Made by a program: the position numbers and the translations under genes
Part shown: one piece after another, positions 22,018 to 28,628 of the stretch
How positions within the stretch are numbered: position 1 is the stretch's first letter
Layout of the letters: every line of letters starts with the position of its first letter
Assembly (NCBI GenBank): GCA_016285175.1
Contig: JAEEQF010000002.1
Coordinates: 28,620 to 92,619, forward strand
Origin: Bacteroidales bacterium
Lineage (GTDB): Bacteria > Bacteroidota > Bacteroidia > Bacteroidales > UBA932
Direction of reading: 5' to 3'
Length of the DNA stretch: 64,000 nt
The notes under the pieces: model-generated
Seen by the model: only the letters and a program-made list of their open reading frames with translations
Told to the model about the DNA's origin: nothing
The model's database searches: none

Positions 22018-23673
22018 ATGGAATTCAAATCTGTAAACAAAATCCTCCAGAATAGCATGGTGGCCAACTGGGACCGCCCGGCGCTCACCAACTACCAGGG
22101 TATGACCCTGGCCTACAGGGATGTGGCGCGCCGGATGGCTAAAATCCACATTGCCTTCGAGCAGTGCGGCCTCAAGCGAGGCGACAAAGTGGCCATCTGT
22201 TCCCGCAACCAGGCCAACTGGGGCGTTTGCTTCCTGTCGGCCATCACCTATGGTGCCGTGGCAGTACCCATCCTGCACGAGTTCAAGCCGGGAAACATCC
22301 ATTATCTGGTAAACCATTCGGAAGCCCGCGTCCTGTTTGTGGACGAGGTAATCTGGGAAGGCCTTTCGCCGGACGAGATGCCGGACCTGCTGGTGGTGGT
22401 GCAGATCAACACCCTCAAGTTCCTGTATGCCGCCACCCAGGAGCTGGCCGATATCCGGGAGCACCTGAACGAGGAATTCGGCAAGCGTTATCCCAACAAC
22501 TTCGAGCCGGAGAATGTGAACTACTATCAGGATTCGGCCGATGAGCTGGCTATAATCAACTATACTTCAGGAACTTCCGGATTCTCCAAGGGCGTAATGC
22601 TTCCGTACCGGGCCCTGTACTCCAACATAGAGTTCGCCGCCAAAGACGCCTGTCCCATGCTCAAGCCGGGCATGAACGTGGTGTCCATGCTGCCCACCGC
22701 CCACATGTACGGCATGATGTTCGAGTTCCTCTTTGAGATGACCATCGGCATGCACGTGCATTTCCTGTCCCGTGTACCCAGTCCCAAGATCATCATGCAG
22801 GCCTTCAGCGAAATCCATCCGGATATCATCATCGCGGTGCCGCTGGTGATGGAAAAGGTGTACAAGACCAAGCTCAAGCCCCTCATCGACAAAACCAAGT
22901 ATTACCGGCGCATCCCCGTACTGGGTCCGGTAATCGAGAAGAAATTCTGCGCGGAGCTCACCCATGCCTTCGGCGGCCAGTTCGAGGAAGTGATCCTGGG
23001 CGGGGCGGCCTTCAATCCGGAGGTGGAGAAGTTCCTGCACAAGATAGGTTTCCACTATACGGTGGGTTACGGCATGACGGAATGCGGTCCCATCATCGGC
23101 TATGCCCACTGGGATAAGGTGAAGGTGGGAAGCGCCGGCCGTGCCGCCCTCAACATGCAGATCCGCATAGATTCCCCGGATCCGGAGAGAATCCCCGGAG
23201 AGGTGCAGGTGAAGGGCCCCAACGTGTGCCTGGGCTACTATAAGAACGAAGACACCACCAAGGCTTCCTTCACGCAGGACGGCTGGTTCCGCACGGGCGA
23301 CATGGGCGTCCTGGACAAGGACGGCTACCTCTTCCTGCGGGGCCGTTCCAAGTGCATGGTGCTGGGCCCTTCCGGCCAGAACATCTATCCGGAAGAGGTG
23401 GAAGCCACCATCAACAACTTCAACTATGTGGTGGATTCCCTGGTTGTGGAGGACGACGGCGGCCTCACGGCGCTTATCTATCCGGACTGGCACCAGGGAG
23501 AACTGGACGGCTATACCCGGAGCGAATTCAAGAAACGCATCGTGGGGATGCTGCCCGCCATCAACGAGGAGCTTCCCAAGTATGCGCAGATCAAGAAGAT
23601 AGAGCTCATGCCGGAAGACTTTGAGCGTACTCCCAAAAAGAGCATCAAGCGTTATCTGTATCAGAGGACATAA
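22018..23673 (+). CDS. Long-chain fatty acid-CoA ligase (AMP-forming)
   Basis: A 551-residue adenylate-forming enzyme starting at the ATG at 22018. The phosphate-binding motif is INYTSGTSGFSKG. The adenine-binding GYGMTECGPI and the Asp/Arg-containing GWFRTGDMGVLDKDGYLFLRGR follow in the right order, and the C-terminal catalytic lysine region reads RTPKKSIKRYLY. It activates fatty acids to acyl-CoA through an acyl-adenylate. It is most like cytosolic or membrane-associated FadD/FACS proteins. Stop and start of the neighbours are 17 bp and 3 bp away, so it is in an operon with the genes on both sides. Confidence 0.93.
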   Translation: MEFKSVNKILQNSMVANWDRPALTNYQGMTLAYRDVARRMAKIHIAFEQCGLKRGDKVAICSRNQANWGVCFLSAITYGAVAVPILHEFKPGNIHYLVNHSEARVLFVDEVIWEGLSPDEMPDLLVVVQINTLKFLYAATQELADIREHLNEEFGKRYPNNFEPENVNYYQDSADELAIINYTSGTSGFSKGVMLPYRALYSNIEFAAKDACPMLKPGMNVVSMLPTAHMYGMMFEFLFEMTIGMHVHFLSRVPSPKIIMQAFSEIHPDIIIAVPLVMEKVYKTKLKPLIDKTKYYRRIPVLGPVIEKKFCAELTHAFGGQFEEVILGGAAFNPEVEKFLHKIGFHYTVGYGMTECGPIIGYAHWDKVKVGSAGRAALNMQIRIDSPDPERIPGEVQVKGPNVCLGYYKNEDTTKASFTQDGWFRTGDMGVLDKDGYLFLRGRSKCMVLGPSGQNIYPEEVEATINNFNYVVDSLVVEDDGGLTALIYPDWHQGELDGYTRSEFKKRIVGMLPAINEELPKYAQIKKIELMPEDFERTPKKSIKRYLYQRT

Positions 23674-23676
23674 GGT

Positions 23677-24078
23677 ATGAAATTCGATCACAGTTACCTG
23701 GAAATGGCCGAAATCTGGGCCCACAACTCCTACTGCAAGCGCAGGCAGGTGGGGGCCCTGCTGGTCAAGGACCGGATGATTATCTCCGACGGCTACAACG
23801 GAACGCCGTCGGGTTTTGAGAATATTTGCGAGGATGAAAACGGGGTAACCAAGCCCTATGTCCTGCACGCGGAGGCCAATGCCATAACCAAGGTGGCCAA
23901 GTCCGGCAACAGTTCGGAGGGCGCCACCCTCTATGTTACGGCTTCCCCCTGCGTGGAATGCGCCAAGCTCATTATCCAGTCCGGCATCAAACGGGTTGTG
24001 TACAGGGACGAATACCGCCTTACGGACGGAGTGGACCTGCTCCGCCGGGCAGGCATTGAAGTGGAACAATCCCAGTAA
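23677..24078 (+). CDS. dCMP deaminase family protein (ComEB-like)
   Basis: A 133-residue zinc-dependent deaminase. The zinc site is formed by His64 and Glu66 in HAEAN and Cys92/Cys95 in SPCVEC. The substrate-side sequence GYNGTPSGFENICED is typical of deoxycytidylate deaminases, which convert dCMP to dUMP for thymidylate synthesis. The length is normal. It starts 3 bp after the acyl-CoA ligase, and its stop codon overlaps the ATG of the next gene (TAATG), so translation is probably coupled. Confidence 0.93.
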   Translation: MKFDHSYLEMAEIWAHNSYCKRRQVGALLVKDRMIISDGYNGTPSGFENICEDENGVTKPYVLHAEANAITKVAKSGNSSEGATLYVTASPCVECAKLIIQSGIKRVVYRDEYRLTDGVDLLRRAGIEVEQSQ

Positions 24079-25667
24079 TGGCGCCTATGCAGAAGAGAAA
24101 CCTTCAGCTGATCCAGGTTCTTCTGGGAGTGGTCATCGGTGCGCTGGTGACCCTTTCCGTGGTGAAGTACCGTGACAGCCGCCACTATACGCGTGTCAGG
24201 AACGAGGATTGGAGCAAAGTGAACCTGATGCTGGACCTGATCCAGAAGAATTATGTGGACACCGTAGAGCAGGAGACCATTACGGACGCCGCCATTGCAG
24301 GCATCCTGTCCAAGCTGGACCCGCATTCTGTCTATATGCCGCCCATGCAGCTCACGGCCGCCCAGGAGGATCTGGCCGGCAATTTCGAAGGCATCGGCAT
24401 CCAGTTCAACGTGCCCAACGACACGGCCATCGTGCTGGAAGTGATTGCCGGCGGTCCGTCGGAGAAGGCGGGCCTCATGGTGGGGGACCGGCTCCTGAAG
24501 GTGGATGAGCAGGTTATTGCCGGCGTGCGCTTTCCGCAGGACAGCATGGTGCGCCGCATGAAGGGCCCTTCCGGCACCAAGGTTACCGTCACAGTCCAGC
24601 GCGGGAAGGAAGAGATTCCGTTCAAGATCATCCGCGGAAAGATTCCGGTGCGCAGCGTGGACGCTTCCTTCATCATCCGGGACGGCGTGGGTTACATCCG
24701 TCTGGCCAAATTCTCCCGGACCACCTTCAGCGAGTTCCAGGAGGCGGCCGACAACCTGCTGGACCGGGGGCTCCGGCACCTGATCCTGGACCTGAGGGAC
24801 AACACCGGCGGCTATCTGGACCAGGCGCTGCTGCTTGGCAACGCCTTCCTGGAGCGGGGCGATGTAGTGGTCTATGTGGAGGGGCGCAAGCGGGCCCGCG
24901 AGCTTTTCCGGGCCGATGGGAAAGGACGTCTGAAGGACGTGGGACTTACGGTGCTCATCAGCGAGAATTCGGCATCGGCCAGTGAGATTGTGGCGGGCGC
25001 CATCCAGGATAACGACCGGGGACAGGTGATCGGAAGGCGTTCCTTCGGGAAAGGCCTGGTACAGGAGGAATTCGATTTCTCGGACCATTCCGGCCTCCGG
25101 CTCACCGTGGCGCGCTATTACACCCCCAGCGGCCGCTGCATCCAGAAGCCCTATGTGGATTACGATTACGACATCTACAACCGTTACGCCGACGGCGAGG
25201 TTTTCTCGGCCGAGAATGTGAAGCTGGATACCACGGACAAGCATTTTACCCGCAATGGGCGGAAGGTATACGGCGGTGGCGGCATCATGCCGGACATCTT
25301 TGTCCCCATGGACACCACCCGGGCTACGGAATACTACCAGAAGTGCAACCGGAAGGCCACCCAGATGCGTTTCGCATCGGCCGTCTTCGACCGGCACAAG
25401 GACCGTCTCCTCTCCATCGAGAAGTATCCGGAGATGGACCGCTTCCTGAAAGAGGTGGATGTGGCAACGTCCTTCCGCAGTTTCGCCAGCAAGACAGACG
25501 GCATTACGGCTACGGCGGAGGAATGGGAGAAGACCAAGCCATACCTCATCCCTCAGCTGGAGGCCCTGGTGGCCCGATACTCCAGGCTGGGAGAAAACGC
25601 ATACTACAGGTACTACTTGCCTGTGGACAATACCATAACCGTGGCATTGAAGGAATTGGAAAAGTAA
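24078..25667 (+). CDS. S41 family C-terminal processing peptidase
   Basis: A 529-residue membrane-anchored protease. A membrane helix occupies about residues 10-27, followed by a leading helical segment, a PDZ domain at about 100-180 (GIGIQFNVPNDTAIV, GPSEKAGLMVGDRLLKVD) and the S41 catalytic domain. By spacing the Ser/Lys dyad is Ser300 in NSASASE and Lys325 in SFGKGLVQ. Such enzymes cleave proteins near the C-terminus in the periplasm. The start overlaps the dCMP deaminase stop; a second ATG at 24087 is possible. The C-terminal 150 residues after the catalytic domain are normal for Bacteroidota homologues. Confidence 0.93.
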   Translation: MAPMQKRNLQLIQVLLGVVIGALVTLSVVKYRDSRHYTRVRNEDWSKVNLMLDLIQKNYVDTVEQETITDAAIAGILSKLDPHSVYMPPMQLTAAQEDLAGNFEGIGIQFNVPNDTAIVLEVIAGGPSEKAGLMVGDRLLKVDEQVIAGVRFPQDSMVRRMKGPSGTKVTVTVQRGKEEIPFKIIRGKIPVRSVDASFIIRDGVGYIRLAKFSRTTFSEFQEAADNLLDRGLRHLILDLRDNTGGYLDQALLLGNAFLERGDVVVYVEGRKRARELFRADGKGRLKDVGLTVLISENSASASEIVAGAIQDNDRGQVIGRRSFGKGLVQEEFDFSDHSGLRLTVARYYTPSGRCIQKPYVDYDYDIYNRYADGEVFSAENVKLDTTDKHFTRNGRKVYGGGGIMPDIFVPMDTTRATEYYQKCNRKATQMRFASAVFDRHKDRLLSIEKYPEMDRFLKEVDVATSFRSFASKTDGITATAEEWEKTKPYLIPQLEALVARYSRLGENAYYRYYLPVDNTITVALKELEK

Positions 25668-25673
25668 ACGCTT

Positions 25674-27416
25674 ATGAGTCAGTACATCGTATCGGCAAGA
25701 AAATACAGGCCGGATTCCTTCGGAACCCTCATCGGCCAGGACAACATTGCGCGGACCCTGTCCAATTCCATCAAGCGGGGACAGCTGGCGCATGCGTATC
25801 TTTTCTGCGGTCCGCGGGGCGTGGGAAAGACCACTACCGCCCGTATCTTTGCCAAGATGATCAACTGCGTCCATCCCGGTCCGGACATGCAGCCCTGCGG
25901 GGAATGCGAGTCCTGCGTTTCCTTCCAGGAGGGCCGGAGTTATTGCATCCATGAACTGGACGCCGCCTCCAACAATTCGGTGGAGGATATCAAGGCCCTC
26001 ATGGAGCAGGTGCAGGTGCCGCCGCAGGTGGGAAAGTACAGCGTGTATATCATAGACGAGGTGCACATGCTGTCGCAATCGGCCTTCAATGCCTTCCTTA
26101 AGACGCTGGAGGAACCGCCGGCACATGCCATCTTCATCCTGGCCACCACGGAAAAGCACAAGATCCTCCCCACCATCCTCAGCCGCTGCCAGACCTACGA
26201 TTTCAACCGGATCTCCATCCCGGACATGGTGCGGAACCTGCGGGCCATCGCCACCAAAGAAAACGTTGCCATAGACGACGAATCCCTGCACGTAATTGCC
26301 TCCAAGGCCGATGGCGCCATGCGCGATGCGCTCACCATCTTTGACCAGACGGTGGCGTTCTGCGGCACGGATGTGAAATATGAAGACGTGATCCGGAACC
26401 TGAACGTACTGGACTACGAATACAGTTTCCGTCTGGTGGACTATTTCCTCTCCGGGGATTACGGCTCCGCATTCCTGCTGTTTGACGAGATCCTGTCCAA
26501 GGGCTTCAACGCCCTGCATTTCGTGGGTTCGCTGTCCAGTCACCTGCGCAATCTGGTGGTAGCCCGTACCGGCGGCCTGGAGTCCCTGCTGGAGCTGCCG
26601 GATTCGCTTAAAAAGCGTTATGCCACCCAGGCTTCCCGCTGCAGCGTGCAGTTCCTGTTCGATGCCCTGGGTATCACCACGGCCTGTGAGACCGGCTACA
26701 AGGCGGCGGTGAATCCGCGACTGCACATAGAGTACGCCCTAATGCGCCTGAGCCGCCTGGTTCCGCTTACTACAGGCCCGGTCGCTCCTGCGGAGGATGC
26801 CTTTTCCTCCGCGAAAAAGAAGGCCGATGCTACGGAGAGGGCTGTCTCCTCCAGTACGACGGCTCCTTCCTCCGCGAAAAATAATGCCGATGCTACGGGA
26901 AGTGCATCTTCCTCCGGAGCGATTCAGGCTCCCGCACCGCGCCGGCGTCCGGCCAAGACCGGATCGGCCCTGTCCATCAATTCCATCATGGAGGAGAAGG
27001 CGGAAGAGCCTGCACCGGTAGAGCTTGTGCAGGAGGAAGTGGCCCTTCCGGAGGATGAGCTGGTGCGTCTCAAATGGAAGGAGCTGGCCGGTGAATACAG
27101 CTCCAAACCGCGTCTGGCCAGCATGCTCTCCGGCGGGAATATCCAGCTTACGGAGGAGAATGGGGTGAAGCTGGTGGAATTCTTTGTGGTCAACGAGGCC
27201 CAGAAACAGTGGGTGGAGGAGAAGATGCTCCGGGAACTGGAAAAGAAGCTCCGGGACCTGCTGTCCTGCTCCAAGGTGAATGTGGTGGTGTCGGTCACGC
27301 CCATGGAAGAAAGCGAAAAGAAACCCTATATGCCGGAAGAGAAGGCCAAGGACCTGATGGAAAAGAATCCGGAGGTCCGCGCCTTTGTGGCCGATATGGG
27401 TCTGGATACCAAATAA
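25674..27416 (+). CDS. dnaX: DNA polymerase III subunit gamma/tau
   Basis: A 580-residue clamp-loader ATPase. Walker A is [12 protein letters not shown], the zinc-binding Cys cluster is C...CGECESC (about residues 64-83), the Walker B region is IIDEVHMLS, and sensor sequences ([20 protein letters not shown]) follow. Domains I-III end near residue 365. The following linker (about 370-435) is low-complexity and contains two copies of a 30-bp repeat, encoding [10 protein letters not shown] and [10 protein letters not shown]. The same repeat occurs in lnt (45606-45635). The C-terminal tau-like part follows. It lies between the protease and lptB. Confidence 0.96.
   Translation: MSQYIVSARKYRPDSFGTLIGQDNIARTLSNSIKRGQLAHAYLFCGPRGVGKTTTARIFAKMINCVHPGPDMQPCGECESCVSFQEGRSYCIHELDAASNNSVEDIKALMEQVQVPPQVGKYSVYIIDEVHMLSQSAFNAFLKTLEEPPAHAIFILATTEKHKILPTILSRCQTYDFNRISIPDMVRNLRAIATKENVAIDDESLHVIASKADGAMRDALTIFDQTVAFCGTDVKYEDVIRNLNVLDYEYSFRLVDYFLSGDYGSAFLLFDEILSKGFNALHFVGSLSSHLRNLVVARTGGLESLLELPDSLKKRYATQASRCSVQFLFDALGITTACETGYKAAVNPRLHIEYALMRLSRLVPLTTGPVAPAEDAFSSAKKKADATERAVSSSTTAPSSAKNNADATGSASSSGAIQAPAPRRRPAKTGSALSINSIMEEKAEEPAPVELVQEEVALPEDELVRLKWKELAGEYSSKPRLASMLSGGNIQLTEENGVKLVEFFVVNEAQKQWVEEKMLRELEKKLRDLLSCSKVNVVVSVTPMEESEKKPYMPEEKAKDLMEKNPEVRAFVADMGLDTK
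26806..26835 (+). repeat. In-frame dispersed repeat core, dnaX copy 1
   Basis: A 30-bp core starting CCTCCGCGAAAAAG and ending GCCGATGCTACGG. The flanks are partly complementary: CGGAGGA at about 26791-26797 with TCCTCCG, and GGAG/CTCC arms further out. It encodes (S)SAKKKADAT. Confidence 0.8.
26869..26898 (+). repeat. In-frame dispersed repeat core, dnaX copy 2
   Basis: The second 30-bp core, offset 63 bp from copy 1 and differing at three positions. It matches the lnt copy at 28 of 30 positions. It encodes (S)SAKNNADAT in the same frame. Confidence 0.8.
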
Positions 27417-27418
27417 AC

Positions 27419-27445
27419 TGTCATTCTGAGCGAAGCGAAGAATCT
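27419..27445 (+). repeat. Dispersed CATTCTGAGCGAAGCGAAG repeat, copy A
   Basis: A 27-bp copy (TGTCATTCTGAGCGAAGCGA followed by AGAATCT) fills the space between the dnaX stop and the lptB ATG. Identical 27-mers occur at 43522-43548 and, inverted, at 50900-50926. Confidence 0.95.
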
Positions 27446-28249
27446 ATGAAATTAAGAGCAGAAAAACTGGTTAAGAAATACGGCGTCCGCACAGTGGTGA
27501 AGGGCGTTTCCATGGAAGTGGAGCAGGGGGAGATCGTGGGCTTCCTGGGGCCCAACGGTGCCGGAAAGACCACCAGTTTCTACATGATTACCGGCCAGAT
27601 CAAACCCAATGGCGGCCGGATCTTCCTGGAAGATGAGGAGGGTAACTCCACGGAAATCACCAAGCTTCCCATGTACCAGCGTGCCCAGCTGGGGGTGGGT
27701 TATCTGCCGCAGGAGGCTTCCGTGTTCCGGAAGATGTCCGTGGAGGACAATATCCTTTCCGTGATGGAGCTCTCCAAGAGCACCCAGAATATGACCAAGG
27801 CGGAGCGCATGGCCAGGATGGAGAAGCTCATAGACGAATTCAACCTTTCCAAGGTGCGCAAGTCCCTGGGGATTCAGCTCTCCGGCGGTGAGCGCCGCCG
27901 CTGCGAAATCGCGCGCGCCCTGGCCGTGGATCCCAAGTTCATCCTCCTGGACGAACCTTTCGCCGGGGTGGACCCCATCGCCGTGGAAGACATCCAGTAC
28001 ATTATTGCCAAACTCAAGTACCGTAACATCGGCGTCATCATTACAGACCACAATGTGGGCGAGACCCTGGCCATTACGGACCGGGCGTATCTGCTTTACG
28101 AGGGGGTAATCCTGCAGGCCGGAACGCCGCAGGAGCTGGCGGCCGATGAAGATGTGCGGACCAAGTACCTGGGCTCCGGCTTCGTGCTCAAGCGTTCCAA
28201 GAGCGTTGAGCGTGCCCGAGCGGAGGTGGAACACGAACAGTCAGTATAG
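27446..28249 (+). CDS. lptB: LPS export ABC transporter ATP-binding protein
   Basis: A 267-residue ABC ATPase starting at the ATG at 27446. Walker A is [10 protein letters not shown], the signature is [10 protein letters not shown], Walker B is [13 protein letters not shown] and the switch His is in ITDHNVGET. Close agreement with LptB over the whole length ([27 protein letters not shown]) sets it apart from other ABC subunits. It drives extraction of lipopolysaccharide from the inner membrane with LptFG. The upstream region is entirely a dispersed repeat, so no normal leader exists; transcription probably reads through from dnaX. Confidence 0.95.
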   Translation: MKLRAEKLVKKYGVRTVVKGVSMEVEQGEIVGFLGPNGAGKTTSFYMITGQIKPNGGRIFLEDEEGNSTEITKLPMYQRAQLGVGYLPQEASVFRKMSVEDNILSVMELSKSTQNMTKAERMARMEKLIDEFNLSKVRKSLGIQLSGGERRRCEIARALAVDPKFILLDEPFAGVDPIAVEDIQYIIAKLKYRNIGVIITDHNVGETLAITDRAYLLYEGVILQAGTPQELAADEDVRTKYLGSGFVLKRSKSVERARAEVEHEQSV

Positions 28250-28250
28250 T

Positions 28251-28267
28251 TTGGCACGCCTCTTGCA
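28251..28267 (+). promoter_or_regulatory. Sigma-54 type promoter
   Basis: TTGGCACGCCTCTTGCA matches TGGCACG-N4-TTGCW at every specified base. It begins 2 bp after the lptB stop and points away from it. No plus-strand protein gene follows, but a terminator hairpin does. Confidence 0.65.
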
Positions 28268-28277
28268 TTAAGACTAA

Positions 28278-28343
28278 CCGAGGTTAGTTTTTAAGTTGGT
28301 TAGTTAATAAATGATAAAGGCGGCTCGTGAGAGTCGCCTTTAT
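28278..28343 (+). ncRNA. Candidate sigma-54 dependent small RNA
   Basis: The transcript expected from the promoter at 28251-28267 would start about 12 nt after the -12 element and end at the hairpin 28314-28343, giving about 65 nt. The start region contains CTAACC-GA-GGTTAG (28274-28287) and a second GGTTAGTT (28298-28305). No open reading frame with a start is apparent. If it did not terminate, the RNA would be antisense to rpsU mRNA. This is inferred from promoter and terminator placement only. Confidence 0.4.
28314..28343. terminator. Terminator hairpin with GTGA tetraloop
   Basis: A 13-bp stem with one G-T pair (28314-28326 with 28331-28343) closes a GTGA loop. It lies between convergent lptB/small RNA and rpsU and could serve both strands. 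Confidence 0.75.
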
Positions 28344-28367
28344 TCTATTGTTAAGGTGTATGGAGGC

Positions 28368-28562
28368 TTACTGCTCTTCCTGGAGACGAAGCTTCTGAAC
28401 GTAGATAGCCTTCTGCAGAGCCATGCGCTTCTTCACGGAAGGCTTTTCAAAGTTCTTACGGGAACGCATCTCGCGAACGGCGCCGGTCTTTTCGAACTTG
28501 CGCTTGAATTTCTTAAGGGCTCTCTCGATGTTTTCGCCTTCTTTGATGGGAACGATGATCAT
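28368..28562 (-). CDS. rpsU: Ribosomal protein bS21
   Basis: A 64-residue basic protein (MIIVPIKEGENIERALKKF..., ending LRLQEEQ), clearly bS21. The start is the ATG at 28562. It is preceded at 7 nt by AAAGGAGGTG (28570-28579), which can pair with ten bases of the 16S rRNA 3' end. That is exceptional for Bacteroidota, where bS21 helps hide the anti-Shine-Dalgarno; published work on Flavobacterium johnsoniae describes a strong SD before rpsU as an autoregulatory site. An in-frame TTG at 28598 lies in the promoter and is not the start. Confidence 0.96.
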   Translation of the reverse strand: MIIVPIKEGENIERALKKFKRKFEKTGAVREMRSRKNFEKPSVKKRMALQKAIYVQKLRLQEEQ

Positions 28563-28569
28563 GCTTTTA

Positions 28570-28579
28570 CACCTCCTTT
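28570..28579 (-). promoter_or_regulatory. Strong Shine-Dalgarno of rpsU
   Basis: AAAGGAGGTG on the minus strand, 7 nt before the rpsU ATG. It is the longest anti-SD match I noticed before any gene in the window. Confidence 0.9.
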
Positions 28580-28595
28580 TTTCTAAATTGGGGTG

Positions 28596-28627
28596 CAAAG
28601 ATAGATAATAATTCCCATCCCTCCAAA
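28596..28627 (-). promoter_or_regulatory. rpsU promoter
   Basis: A -7 TATCTTTG (28596-28603) and a -33 TTTG (28624-28627) are separated by 20 nt, the canonical Bacteroidota spacing. The expected leader is about 28-30 nt. Confidence 0.8.
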
Positions 28628-28628
28628 T

